A stretch of 64,000 nucleotides of DNA from assembly GCF_019578655.1 (NCBI RefSeq), contig NC_063256.1:24662342-24726341 (forward strand). The letters run 5' to 3'. Positions 1-11,162 of this stretch are shown in pieces. The notes under the pieces were generated by a model. The model worked only from the letters and a program-made list of their open reading frames with translations. It was not told where the DNA came from and ran no database searches. Numbering within the stretch: the stretch's first letter is position 1; the number at the start of each line of letters is the position of its first letter. Source of the DNA: Ricinus communis (Eukaryota; Streptophyta; Magnoliopsida; Malpighiales; Euphorbiaceae). The position numbers and the translations under genes are program-made.

Positions 1-845
1 TTAGTTTATTTATTATTATTGTCTATTTGCTTTATCCCATGCATCATCATTTCTAATTTTCCACCCACGCACATGTTTCTTTTTCCATATAAAAGTCTTA
101 TTTGAAATAAGTTTTGCCATTTTTCATTTCTGCCATCTTCTGGGTAGGTTGAGCTCGCACGAGTTTAGACTCTGCTCATGCGAGGTCAACCCTTTTTGCC
201 ATATTTTTCCTATCATTTTATTTATATGCCTCTATGTTTAGATTGAAATGAGGTCGTTTAATGGCCATAAGGACCTGAACCATTAAGCTCACGCGAGGTC
301 ATACTTTGCACGCACGAGGTCAGGTAGCCTAAGGGCTTAAACCAATGTCGTTAGCCCTTAGAGTCGTGTTTGGTATGTTCCAAGTACTGGCTCTAAGCGC
401 GTGCGATGTCACCCTCTGCTCGTGCTAGTCTAGTGACCATTTGAACCCAAACAGAGACTCCTAGGGTTAAACGACACTGTATTGATCATGGGTAGAGTTT
501 ACGGTTTCACCTCGCGCGAGCTTAGCTTATGCTCGCATAAGTTCACTCTCTCTCTCTCCCTCAGTAAATGGGTTAGCTTCAAAATGACGCTGTGAGCCCC
601 CCTCCATGTCCTGAGGGATTAACCTCGCGCGAGCTCAACCTGTACTCACACGAGGTCAGCCTTTGTGACGAGACAGAAAATATTCTTTTAAAATTATTTA
701 AGTCAGTTACTCTTATTCTTATTTAAGTTTATTCCTTCCTACTTTAATTAAATTGTCTGTCTAGTTAACTTGCTTCATTGTGCTTTTAATTTTAACCCCT
801 AAATGCAAAGTAGTTAGCCTATGGAGGTCCGCCCCCCGAGAAGGA
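1..845. other. Non-coding flank with palindrome array, cut by an Athila LTR
   Basis: No open frame of note. About 148-661 carries repeated GC-rich words built on CTCGCGCGAG and GCGAGGTCA in otherwise AT-rich sequence (listed separately). A weak TATA-like stretch sits near 692-704. A short frame opens at an ATG near 821 and is lost where LTR-C starts at 846. By analogy with 26190-27163 and 60655-61436, this may be the promoter and leader of an ORF-1 unit from another Athila family. That analogy is my inference; no ORF-1 domain is present before the cut. Confidence 0.35.
148..661. repeat. Dispersed GC-rich palindromic words (CTCGCGCGAG type)
   Basis: Related words recur near 150-163, 172-188, 286-300, 308-322, 391-402, 509-542 and 622-658. 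Most contain GCGCGAG, GCACGAG or GCGAGGTCA, alternately in direct and inverted sense, with CTCGCGCGAG as the cleanest palindrome. The layout matches the CACGG/CCGTG arrays in the Athila LTRs of this window, although the core word differs. Confidence 0.55.
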
Positions 846-1051
846 TGATGTGCATCATTTTATACATGTTTATATGCCCAATTGTTTACATTTTTGTGCA
901 TAGTTATCTTATTTTATGCTAGAATCACATGTGTTTTGGTTCCTTTCATGTTTCAGGTCATTATCGATGGACATTATCAGTAATCAAGGGAAATATGCGC
1001 AATTACAGACCAGAATCCATCAAAATTAAGGAAGGACTAACATTCCAAGGT

Positions 1052-1280
1052 TGAGCACGGCCTAAACTCTGGCCGTGCTGAACCATCACCTCTTGACCCT
1101 CAAGAGTGCCATTTTGGCATGGTTTTTGAAGCCACCACGGCCTCCACCACGGCCCGTGGTGGCTCAGCACCAGCGAGGGCATGATTAGGAAGAAGCCTTA
1201 AGTTGTGGGACGTGGAGGTCCAGCACAGCCTGGACTCTACCCGTGCTAATCAGCACGGGCTTGACCACGGCCGTGCTGAG
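1052..1280 (+). promoter_or_regulatory. U3 palindrome array of LTR-C upstream of the TATA box
   Basis: Inverted arms AGCACGGCC (1054-1062) and GGCCGTGCT (1071-1079) enclose an 8-base spacer. Further CCACGGCC/GGCCCGTGG and AGCACGG/CCGTGCT pairs follow up to the TATA box near 1284. Similar arrays sit at the same place in the other Athila LTRs of the window. A function as factor-binding sites or transcript structure is inference. Confidence 0.6.
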
Positions 1281-1463
1281 AGATTTATATAGGCAAATGC
1301 GATTTATTGAGTTAGGGTTCGATTTTCTGACTTGATTTCACATATATATGCATAAGCCATCTTTTCCTAAACTTCAATACTTAGCTTCAGGAGACCATTT
1401 CACCTATTGAAGGAAGGATTACATTGGTTTTAACATCAAATTGAAGATCAAGAGGAGATTTGG

Positions 1464-1468
1464 TGCAT
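1464..1468. repeat. Target site duplication TGCAT, left side of copy A
   Basis: TGCAT directly precedes the first base of the left LTR of copy A and is repeated at 8527-8531 after the right LTR. The uninterrupted site can be read in the sister LTR near 37021-37030, where GTGCATTCAAG is continuous. Confidence 0.9.
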
Positions 1469-2436
1469 TGGTAGGCTCTTTATGCAACCTATACCTAAGG
1501 CAGTGAACCTACTGAGCCTCAGCACTAGGAGTATCAAGGTCGATCCTCGAGATCGGTGAACCTAGAGTTACTACTGTTTGCTATGTTATCTAGTCTGAAA
1601 TAGGGTGTGAAAGTTCTAACGTACCAGCTAATGGTTATGAGTGCAAATAAGTAAATGAAGAACAATGGATAATCAAAAGACAATTGTAAAGAGAGAAACA
1701 AACCCAAAAGGGAGCCTAAGTGATGGAATTCTAAAGATGGATTTTATGGATTGCCGATCTTGCTTACCCATGCCTAAATCCTGAATTGAATCCTAAAGTT
1801 TGTCTTGATCTTCAATTCGATGTTGGAACAAGTGAAATCCCTCATTCAATTGATGAAATTGATCTCTCAAGGTCTACAATTGAGGTATAGGAAAACAATT
1901 GATTAAGTGTGTGTCTTGGAATTGAGTCCAAAAATCGTCTCTCCTCCAAAAGAACTCAAAATTGCCTATATAGTTGATTCAGCATGGCCGGAGTCCAAAT
2001 GATGATTCAAAGACCACGAGTCCAAGTCAGGATGATTTAGCACCACGAGTCCGTGCAAGGTCAATCATGGAGTCTGCCAGGCCGACTCCTTCCAAGCCGT
2101 GCCCAAGCCGGTGCTGAGCCACCACAGGCCGTGCTACAGGCCGTGGTGGCTACGGAAGTCGTGCTGAAATGGCACAATTGGGGATAGCCTCTAGGTAATT
2201 CAGCGCGGCTGGAGCCCAGGCCGTGCTCAACCCTCTGGGTGCTACTCCTCGCCCAATCTGATGGATTTTGGTCCGTAATCACACGTATGTCCCTCGATTA
2301 CTGATGATGTCCTTCGAAAATGACCTGAAATGAGAAAGGAAACAAAAGACAGGTGATTCTAGCATAAAACGGGATAATCATGCATAAAAAATGTAAACAA
2401 TCAGGCATGAAAACATGTGTATTATGATGCTTATCA
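1469..2436 (-). repeat. 3' LTR of copy A (internally deleted)
   Basis: It is collinear with 7096-8526 but only 968 bp long, because about 450 bp from the middle, present at about 7410-7945, are missing. A TATA box (CTATATAG, minus) lies near 1966-1973, with CACGG/CCGTG palindromes on its U3 side (about 1982-2235). Minus-strand transcription would start near 1965. Confidence 0.88.
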
Positions 2437-4300
2437 AATTACCCCATACTTAAACTTTTGCTTGTCCTCAATCAATTTACAACTCACTCCTCAAACAGAT
2501 ACCAAATAACTAAATCAAATGCATTGCAGGAGGTTAGCTCAAAACAAAGTTCAAAACTCCGTAATGATTTTTCCCAAAATCCCCAAATCACTAAATCCTT
2601 AAGAGAGAGAACAAATTTAATAAAGTTGCTAAAGTTAAAATGATAAACCATCTAAATTGAGAAATTGAGAACCATGCCTCATAAGATGTCACTCAAAACA
2701 CACAAGTGTATATAGGTGAAAGAAGATCGCCAAGCTCTCAACGCAAAAATATAGAAAAAGTGCTTACCATAGGCTTGCTTATGGATTCAATCTCCACTAC
2801 TACGAAATAATCAATAATCATGATCAAAGGGTCTTGAGCCAGGTTGTAATGGGGTTAAGGTAAGGTACGTATAAATATGGAATGTAGGCTACAAGTTGTC
2901 GGAAGTTAAGGCAAGTAATGCAAGTAACGAAGGATCAAGTGTTGTACCAAAATGAACACTAAGTTGCTCTAAAAATAAGATGATGCTCAAAATGAACTAA
3001 ATTAATACTCTTTTGTTTTTTTATTGAATATATATATACTATGTATATATATTACAACAAACTTATGTAGGGGTTGTTGGTTATTGACACATACAATAAG
3101 ACTGAATATCAAATTTATTTATTTTTAATCAAGGGAGCATCTATGAAAAATCTAGCAACTTAGTGAAATATATGATTGCAGATTGATCCAAAATAAAATG
3201 CAGCATAAACTTACATAATTTCCAAAGTAACAATGGTAGAAAGAATGGTCAAATGAATAGAAGTGATAAAATGAGTGTCATCAAGTATTATTATCACGAA
3301 AGGAAAGGCTAAGGCTCAAAATTGGTTCACTAAGGAAAAACAGGGTTAGCTTTTGGCCAAATTGTGTAAATCCTAAGTGCCCAAATCATCTCATGATTAT
3401 TGACAATTCATGTAATCTCAAAAGATATCGTAAAGCAAGTTCTAGAAACAGAGATTCCGTACAATGCTCAAAAGAATAAAAGGGAGCATATTAATGATGC
3501 ACCAATTGGCTCAAAATCTCACCATTCGAGTGGGTTAAAATTGCATGAATTCTCAAACCAAAGTTTAAACAAATAATCACAATAATAAGCAACAATATTA
3601 ACGTTGTTCTATATCTAAGATAAAGTAAAATGGAAGAATTTATGGAAAATACCAGTTTTACCGGCCGGATTGTAATTAAGAGATTCGCTCATTGCCTTCT
3701 TCCAACAAGGTTCGATAAAAGCTATAAGGGAATCCATTCAAAGGAGAAAATCATTAACTACTCGATTAAAACAAAACTCAAGATAAGGACAGAATAATGA
3801 ATGGACTCAATCAATAAGGGATATTAAAACAAGATAAAAACAAAGAAAGATAAAACTCCAGACCAAGACAAATCTACGGTACCTACCCCACACTTGTGAA
3901 AGACACTATCGCCGTGAACAAGGTAGGCACTCCAAAATAAAAGGAATAAAATACGTGAAATGAAGCTAATTATGGGAGTCCATAAAAGAAATTAGAAAAC
4001 TAAGAGAAAAACAAGACGACAAAAGAGATAAAAACTAGAAAGTCTACTAGATAACGCCTTGATGTGTACTTTAACACTTCAAAATATGTTAGTCCTCAAA
4101 ATTACGTGACGAGCATCAAGTAGGCTAACTCCTGCAAAATTCAAGAATAAACACATTCCAAGCAACATCTAGTAAAAGGTTCAATAAGATAGCATCTCCT
4201 CAAAATCAAACTTACTAAAAACAGACCGAAATATCTAACTGTAAATGACTACATAAAATAAAATAAAAATGTCCAACAATTCGGAAAGCAAAAATAGATT
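2437..4300 (-). other. 3' untranslated region of copy A with terminal and central polypurine-like tracts
   Basis: No credible coding sequence. Directly inside the LTR, about 2440-2452, the minus strand reads AAGTATGGGG, the terminal polypurine tract. A second AAGTGTGGGG lies at about 3886-3896, roughly 1.45 kb upstream. The intervening sequence is AT-rich and is collinear with the 3' region of copy D. Confidence 0.7.
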
Positions 4301-5501
4301 CAGAATGCCTCCAAGGTGCTTCTTTGTTCGAGTCGCCTACCGGACTCGATCAAGATTCCCGCATCATGCAAATTAAGAAGGTAGGCTCAATGTAAGTTGG
4401 GGCTCGAGGCATATAAGCGCAATGAAAAGGTTCACGTGATGACCAATGAGGTGCTCTGGACCAATTTGGGATGTCCATTCATCCACCTCGAATTCCTGCC
4501 AAGTGACCTCACAAAACAAACTTGCAACTACCCTTCCGGGTCTATCACAAAGACAAAGTCTCATTTTGATACAAGTTATTTTTTCGGATGAATAACACAT
4601 ACTAGTGGGGGAAGAAACATGTATAGCATCATCCACTTGTACATCTTTTGGTTGTGTATTACATGCAAGATCAATTCCATCAATACAACAAATGGTACAT
4701 ATTCGGTGGAAGAACTATCAAATGAGGGTAAACTAAAAGTGACACAGTCATTCCCTACATTAAGTTCTAACTTCCCCTCAAATATGTCTATTTTAGCTCT
4801 ACTGGCAAGGAAAGGTCTTCCCAAAATTAATGGTACACCATGCTCATTGTCCATATCCAAAACCACAAAGTCCACAGGAAATATGAACTTATCTACCTTA
4901 ACTAGCACATTTTCCACAATTCTAGGAAGCTTAACAGTAATCTGGCCACTAATTGAATGCACATCCTAGTGGATTTTGCCTCCCCAAACCTAGCTTATTG
5001 AACAAACTAGTAGGCATGACATTTATGCTAGCCCCCAAAACTGCTAATGCATCATCAACATATAAATTACTTAAAGTGCAGGGAATAGTGAAACTCCTGG
5101 ATCGTGACGCTTCTCCGGCAACTTGCTCAAACACTACCGAGCACTCCTCATTGTCGAACATAGGCGACCTCCTCCAACTTCCTTTTCCGCTAAGTATGTC
5201 CTTTAAGAACTTAGCATACTTCGGCATCCGCTCCAATGCATCAATAAAAGGCAAGTTAATATGCGATTGTCTAAAAATATCTAAAAACTTACCGAATCGC
5301 TCTTTCTACCGCTTGTTTAGCTCTAGCAGGATAAGGAATCTTAGGTTGATATTCCCTAACTGGAATTGATTTCACCTTTTGTCCCTCGAGTTCCCTAACC
5401 TTACCGCTTGCCTTAACCTCGCACATCAATAAGGGCGCCATAAAAAACAGGCTTGAAGGAGCCCAAACTAACTTACCTGAACGCAAAGTGATGGCGCTCA
5501 C
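4300..5501 (-). pseudogene. Copy A protease region and family-specific tail, decayed
   Basis: Read on the minus strand, the end of gag (ITLRSGK word, about 5490-5470) leads into the retropepsin-like Athila protease (about 5254-4650). The usual active site in sister copies is A-L-A-D-L-G-A-S. Here the catalytic Asp codon is a Val codon (GTT, 5041-5039), so the enzyme would be dead even without the frameshifts. The downstream LILGRPFLA word is intact (about 4820-4790). The frame then continues into a tail of about 110-130 residues shared with D and absent from C and E. No RT follows. This fits a gag-protease-only family. Confidence 0.8.
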
Positions 5502-6897
5502 GTGCCCTCTGTTAGACCTGGTGCTCTGAGCGCCCTGTCAGCCTCCTCGACAACATCTGTAGAGATTTGGCCAATCTAGGTCTCCAAGTTCAAAACGAGG
5601 CCTCACTGTCTAAGTGCACTATCGCTTGTCGGAACCTCAGATCCGAGACGCCACAAACTTCATCATAAGCTCCTCTAAATTTGACTTGTTTTTGCAGAGG
5701 AGATTTGCAGGCAAATGCACTGAATGCCGTCAACACGGCGAAGTCTCCGAAACTGTGGACCCGAGCGTTATTGTTCCTCCAATCAAGTTGGGATGATTGC
5801 ACCACCCAGGGTTGTATGTATTGGTCAGAGGATCGCTCGCTGCCTTCAGCATTCCCTATATAATTAACTTGTTGAACATCAAAAGACATAGCGAATTAGA
5901 TGGAAAAGTAGTAGAGGATGAAGCAAACATACCTCCGCAGACATTGTAATCGGGCCACCACAAAACTCGCGACCAACGCTCACGTATGAACCGGCATCCG
6001 AGTTGGTCGATCTTCTTGGCTAGAAGCTCCACTTGAGCTGCCAAGGTTACTGTAGAGTCCACTTGGTTGACCACTCCCTGTCTTCCTGGTCGGCTCCTAG
6101 AGGATTGCCACTGATAGTTGTTCATGGCCATTTCCTCTATCATGTTCTGAGCCTGCTCGGGAGTCTTATTGTTTAGCGCCCCACCTGCTGCAGCATCCAC
6201 CATCTGCCTCGTTGCAAGCTTCAACCCACTGTAGAAGGTCTGAACCTGCATCCACACTGGCAATCCGTGATGTGGGCAGCATCTCAAAAGATCTTTAAAT
6301 CTCTCCCATGCGTCGTACATGCTTTCATCATCAAACTGCACAAAAGAAGATATGTCATTTCTAAGTTTAGCAGTTTTAGCGGGAGGAAAATACTTATATA
6401 AAATTTTTTAGGCCAACGCCCTCTAGGTAGTAATTGTTTGTTGTGGAAGAGATTGCAGCCATCTCTTTGCTCTGTCCCTCAAGGAAAATGGAAACAATCT
6501 CAGCCTAATGGCATCATCGGTTGTTCCATTTATCTTGAATGTGTCACAAATCTCTAAAAAGTTGGAGATATGTGCATTGGGATCCTCGCTGGGCAATCCT
6601 CCAAATTGCACGCTTTGCTGGATCATCTGGATAACATTGGCCTTTATCTCAAAATTATTGGTCACATAAAGTTCGACTATACTGTCATTCCATCTAAAGA
6701 TGGTCGAGCAAACTCGTACATCGCCCTCCCCGATCGTCGGCCCGAGGGTCATGGTTTTCCATCGTGTCTAGTCTATCCACAGGTACCTCAACCTCAATCT
6801 CCTCCTCTTCTAATTGCAACCTCTTCCTTAAGAGTCTGAGGGATCGTTTTGGATCAGATAGAGGCTCTATAAGATTCGAGTTTGAGCTCCTAGTCAT
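5502..6897 (-). pseudogene. gag: Copy A gag (Athila capsid and nucleocapsid), decayed
   Basis: The frame opens at an ATG ending at 6897, after a CAG-GTAGT-like leader as in the sister copies. The capsid domain (Retrotrans_gag type) lies at about 6650-6250, with the conserved [20 protein letters not shown] and [11 protein letters not shown] words, then FVQFDDESM and TFYSGL. The nucleocapsid follows, with a partly damaged zinc knuckle near 5970-5930. Several frameshifts break it. A Gln codon CAA near 6820 sits where D and E have TAG. Confidence 0.85.
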
Positions 6898-6939
6898 AAA
6901 CTACATGAAACCGAAAGTCCACACAACCAACATTCAACA

Positions 6940-7030
6940 AAAATAATATAATAATAAATAATAAATAATAATAAAAAATTAAAAAATAAAAAATAAAAAT
7001 AAATAAATAATAAATGAATAAACAAATAAT
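6940..7030. repeat. AT-rich low-complexity tract
   Basis: Runs of AATAAATAATAA units in the 5' leader of copy A between PBS and gag. Comparable T-rich leaders stand at the same place in copies D and E, so this is leader composition and not a separate element. Confidence 0.7.
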
Positions 7031-7070
7031 GACTAAATTAACACAAAACAATTCACTCTAGTTCACCACA

Positions 7071-7089
7071 TCGTCAAGAACGGCGCCCA
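7071..7089 (-). promoter_or_regulatory. Primer binding site of copy A (degenerate tRNA-Asp type)
   Basis: The plus strand reads tcgtcaagaacggcgccca next to the inner edge of the 5' LTR. Its complement resembles TGGCGCCGTTGCCGGGGA, complementary to the CCA-tailed 3' end of plant tRNA-Asp(GTC), with several mismatches. Confidence 0.7.
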
Positions 7090-7095
7090 AAAACT

Positions 7096-8526
7096 TGGTG
7101 GGCTCTTTATGCAAACTACACCTAAGGTAGTGAACCTACCGATGCCTTAGCACTAGTGAGTATCAAGGTCGATCCCCGGAGATCGGGTGAACCTAGAGTT
7201 ACTACCGCTTGCTATGTTATCTAGTCCGAAATAGGGTGTGAAAGTTCTAACGCATTACCAGCTAATGGTTATGAGTGCAAATAAGTAAATGAAGAACAAT
7301 GGACAATCAAAAGACAATTACAAACAGAGAAACAAACCCAAAAGGGAGCCTAAGTGATGGAATTCTAAAGATGGATTTTATGGATTGCCGATCTTGCTTA
7401 CCCGCGTTTTAAATCCTCGAATTGAATCCCTGCCTCTCTCGAGCTTACTGGATTCCTAAACTGCACTAACCTAATGGAATCTCTTCCTATCGGATTACTA
7501 TGATTAGCATTAAGTATGATTTAAAACTATTAAGAGTTATTAGTTCTTAATCCCATGAGTAAATCAACCTTATCTCTAAGTGTTAACTACCGCCTACTAT
7601 TCAATGTCCAGTTGTAACAAGCATTTCTCAATGTCAAGAAACAACCTAATAAACAATTAATCCAACGTCTCAAATTAATTGAATCAAACTTTTATTACTG
7701 AATAGCAAGAAGATTGCAAGAATGACAATTATAAAAACTAACAATTAAGCATAATTCATCAACAAAGGTGAACCCTAATGGATTCAAAAGATCTAGCTAC
7801 TCATGTTCATGGTTAAAGCAATTAGGCAACAAAATAAGGAAAAACAAATTAAAGGCATGTACACCCTTCTCTTTCAAGCTGAATGAGAAACCCTAAATTT
7901 GCAAATTCGAAATCTCAAACCCTAGTTGCCTCTTGAATGCTCCCAAAGTTTATCTTGATCTTCAATTCGATGTTGGAACAAGTGAAATCCCTCCTTCAAT
8001 TGATGAAATTGATCTCTCAAGGTCTACAATTGAGGTATAGGAAAATAATTGATTAAGTGTGTGTCTTGGAATTGAGTCCAAAAATCATCTCTCCTCCAAA
8101 AGAACTCAAAATTGCCTATATAGTTAATTCAAGATGGCCGAGTTCGTTTGTGATGATTCAAAGACCACGAGTCTAGGCAAGTCGAACTGTGGAGTCTCGC
8201 AGCCGACTCCTTCCAAGCCGTGCCCAAGTCGGCCGAGCCACCACAGCCGCGGCCGGAGGCCGTGGTGGCTACTAAGTCGTGGTCAAATGGCACAATCAGA
8301 TACCGCTAGTAATTCAAAGACGAGCCCAAGCTGCGGCTCAACCCTCCGGGTGCTACTCCCTCGCCTAATCCTGATGGATTTTGGTCCGTAATCACACGTA
8401 TGTCCCTCGATTACCGATGATGTCCTTCGAAATGACCTCGAAATGAGAAAGGAAACAAAAGACAGGTGATTCTAGCATAAAACGGGATAATCATGCATGA
8501 AAACATGTGTATTATGATGCTTATCA
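7096..8526 (-). repeat. 5' LTR of copy A
   Basis: The LTR is 1431 bp and on the minus strand begins TGATAAGCATCATAATACAC. U3 palindromes lie at about 8130-8345 and the TATA box near 8115-8123. The R-U5 part shares words with LTR-C, LTR-E and LTR-B, for example the CTCTCGAG region and the GAATTCCATCACTTAGG segment. It is followed by the TSD TGCAT at 8527-8531. Confidence 0.9.
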
Positions 8527-8531
8527 TGCAT
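8527..8531. repeat. Target site duplication TGCAT, right side of copy A
   Basis: A perfect repeat of 1464-1468 at the outer edge of the 5' LTR of copy A. Confidence 0.9.
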
Positions 8532-8540
8532 TCAAGAGGC

Positions 8541-9395
8541 AAAACTACAAAGTTATAGAGGACTCTTCAAACTTTCCATAGACACCAATTAAGCTTAATT
8601 TGGACTTATATAACGCATGTTATGCCCAAAGTACAAAATATTGAGGTTGTTGGAATTTTGACAGTTTTCTGTCTTGACATACTTAAACTTAAATCAAACT
8701 TAATCTCTATGCAATCATTCAATACTCTACTAATTCATGATAATCAGACCTTTAATTAATCAATGAAAGCATCAATTGAAGTTTTCCCAATTTATAATCA
8801 AGAACCCTAATGACAAATTAATAATACTCAAGTAACAACTCACCAATTTCAGCTTTTGGGTTGCTAATATGCTCAAATCCTTTAGCTTTAGCTTGGCTCC
8901 TTTAATAGTTGGTAAAATCCTATCTTAATCTTAAGTTTTTCTAGGTATTTCACTCCTCTCTCTTGTTCCAATTTTTGAGTTTTTGACCATGTACGAATTT
9001 TAAAGAAATGAAGAGGTAAAATGAGCTTGCTCATGGTTCCAATTTCCAAGATTCATCTCTCAATGCCACCATCTACTTAAACTAGTTTTATCATCCTAAG
9101 TTAATTCTTACTAACCATACATAGGTACTAACTTTTAATTGTATCTTTTAAGTCCAATCTATTTACCCAACCTTCAACTATTGGTTCAATTAAGTCTTAA
9201 GGCTTAATACATATAACCCAAGTACTTAATCAACTTATCGAAATTAATAATCTAATATCATGCTTCTTATTCTCTACTTATAACTAATATATATCTATTC
9301 TCATAAAATAAAAATATTATTAATATACCATCATATGCCTAATGATTAAATGTAAATGCACATAACATGTATGATGAGAAAATGCAGGCGTTACA
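8541..9395 (-). mobile_element. Fragment of a long Tekay/Del-like LTR
   Basis: The minus-strand reading starts TGTAACGCCTGCATTTTC at 9395 and is collinear with 61962-62830 on the plus strand, with scattered differences. It stops abruptly at about 8541 inside LTR-C. About 600 bp of LTR-C, present at 37033-37633 in the sister copy, are missing here, so insertion was followed or accompanied by deletion. Assignment to Tekay/Del rests on the LTR start and general style and is tentative; the homology to 61962 onward is plain. Confidence 0.75.
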
Positions 9396-9680
9396 AGTAA
9401 TCAATATAATCTCTATCTTCACTAAAATCCAACTAGCTTAGGTCCCCTTGGGTTTGCTTTTTCCTTTGATTGTTTCACTAAATCCTTTCAGTCTGTCTGA
9501 CACTTAGTTAACCACTTGTTTACATTTAATCATAGAGTAGCAACTTTATTGATTTTGTTAGGGTTAGATATCATAAGACGTTGTAGTAGTTCTAAGATCA
9601 CCCTTACTTTAGAATACGACCTTGACATCATTGCAGGTTAGTCCCGATCAACAGGTTCACCGCCTAGATTGTATCTACTG
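9396..9680 (+). mobile_element. LTR-C, distal part
   Basis: Collinear with 37634-37915 of the sister LTR, including the words TCAATATAATCTCTATC and AATACGACCTTG. It ends at GATTGTATCTAC, where the solo LTR-F begins. The same words recur at 11103-11127 after LTR-F, so about 25 bases are represented on both sides. This is longer than the 5-bp duplication expected from integrase. Confidence 0.7.
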
Positions 9681-11102
9681 TTAGCTACAATCTAAGGCAG
9701 TACCTATCGGCGCCTAGCACTGATGGCGAGTATCAAAGTCGTATTCCTTGGAAAAGTGAAAGCCCAGAGTTACTCCTTTGTTCTTTGTTATATTAACCTA
9801 AAATGGATAATGAATAATTTCTAAACTAACTATTAACTACAAGCTAAGTTCCGAGGGAGATGCAGGAGTAATTGATAAATGAAATAATCAAGACAAGAAG
9901 ACAAACCCAAAGGGAATCTAAACTAGTTGGCAACCGAACAAAAGATAAAGGATCGGTGAGTCTAATTATGCTACCCGTGGATGAATTCTTAATCGAATTC
10001 GGTTTCTCTCTCGAGATAATCGAATTCCTAAACCTAATAACCTAAAGTTGGAATCTCTTCCTAACGATTGATTCTTAAATTAGCATTAAGCTTTAATCCG
10101 CCTCTATTAAGCTTTGTTACTTCTTAATCCGACTAGTTAATTATCCTTATCTCTAAGCGATTATTAACCAATTCTTGTTATTCAAAATTCCAATTGCCAA
10201 ACGGATTTCTCAATCTCATAAAGCAATCTAAACATCACAATTCACAACGTCTCATGAATAATGCATAATCTTATTAATACTTAAAATAAGAAGAATACAA
10301 AACCAACTCAAACAATCCAACAATATAATATCAAGCCAACATAGTAATGAAATCCCAATGGATTAAATCAGTCTAGCTAAACATGTTCATGTTTAAAACA
10401 ATCTAGGAAATCAATTACAATGAAAGAATAATGAAAATAAAACATGTACACCCTTTTCTTTCGAATTGGATGAACAGCTCCAAATCTAGATCTACACTTT
10501 GATTAATCTCCCAAACGCCTCTTGAATTGCTTCCTCTTGTTTTGCACTCGGAACCTTGCGATTCCGGGATTTTTACTCCCATAACTCTCTTGCACTATCT
10601 CGTGCAAAATCGAACCAGTAGCGAGAATCTATGTCACTTCTTCCCTCTCTAAGAAAAATGAATTTTTCTTATATATTTAACTCAGCACGGCCGGAGTTCA
10701 TGTCGTGCTGAAACTGTGGATCTCACCAACTAGGGTTTCACCATGACCATATTGCTCCCCGTGCTGGAGGCCGTGGTGGCTACGGAAACCGTGCCCAAAC
10801 TATTGTTTTGAAGACCCAGTTTTGATGGTTGGTCACGGCCGAGTCTGAGCCGTGATGGTCGGCCACGGCCTTGACTCAGGCCGTGCTCAATGTGCAAGCA
10901 GGCTCTTGTCCGATCTTGATGAATTCTCGTCCGTTTCCGCACGTATTGATCTATAATTGCTTAAACACCGATGATGGTCCTATAAATGTTCCTGAAATGC
11001 AAAAGAACATAAAACACGGGTGATCTGGGAATAAAAGCACAATAATTGCTAAGAACATACGCAATAATATGCAAGCAAATATGTGTAAAACTATGCTCAT
11101 CA
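9681..11102 (-). mobile_element. Solo LTR-F, chimeric Athila LTR
   Basis: On the minus strand it begins TGATGAGCATAG and ends in the GCTAACA region, about 1420 bp, with no internal sequence. Its R-U5 half (about 9681-10600) matches the B-family LTRs, including the words GAAAGCCCAGAGTTACTCC and AATCGTTAGGAAGAG. Its U3 half (about 10680-11102) carries AGCACGGCC/GGCCGTGCT palindromes like LTR-A and LTR-C, not the AACACGGCCGTGTT form of family B. It therefore looks recombinant or is a separate family sharing a U5 module. Its 3' terminus appears trimmed by about 15 bases. Confidence 0.75.
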
Positions 11103-11138
11103 ACTGCCTTAGATTGTATCTACACAAATAGCCTATCA
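11103..11138 (+). mobile_element. Terminal bases of LTR-C next to the PBS
   Basis: The segment ends TAGCCTATCA at 11138, followed by AGTTTT and the PBS, as in copy E. This makes the split LTR a 5' LTR. Confidence 0.7.
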
Positions 11139-11144
11139 AGTTTT

Positions 11145-11162
11145 TGGCGCCATTGCCAGGTA
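11145..11162 (+). promoter_or_regulatory. Primer binding site of element C (tRNA-Asp)
   Basis: It reads TGGCGCCATTGCCAGGTA. The first 15 bases match the complement of plant tRNA-Asp(GTC) 3' end except for one G-to-A change and a late mismatch. Confidence 0.85.

Larger units (their letters stand above)
846..1468 (+). mobile_element. LTR-C, first part (Athila-type LTR, U3 with palindromes and TATA)
   Basis: The LTR begins TGATGTGCATCA at 846 and is collinear with the minus-strand reading of the LTRs of copy A. A related copy at 36550-37935 matches from about 993 onward. The U3 palindromes occupy about 1052-1280 and a TATA box (TTTATATA) lies near 1284-1291. The LTR is interrupted at 1468 by copy A. 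It resumes at 8527-8540, at 9396-9680 and, after the solo LTR, at 11103-11138, where it meets a PBS. I therefore read it as the 5' LTR of element C. Confidence 0.75.
1469..8526 (-). mobile_element. Copy A: complete non-autonomous Athila-type element with TSDs
   Basis: The order on the minus strand is 5' LTR (7096-8526), degenerate tRNA-Asp PBS (7071-7089), decayed gag and protease (about 4300-6897), a long 3' untranslated region with two GGGG tracts, and 3' LTR (1469-2436). Both ends carry TG...CA and the 5-bp duplication TGCAT. No RT, RNase H or integrase is present. After the protease the sequence runs into a family-specific tail that copy D shares, so the missing pol looks like a property of the family and not of this copy. 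It is inserted in LTR-C. Confidence 0.88.

Noticed and set aside
11103..11138. 25-base repeat on both sides of LTR-F as a target site duplication
   Set aside because: Ty3/gypsy integrases make about 5-bp duplications. The longer overlap is more likely due to recombination or to the palindromic similarity of LTR ends.
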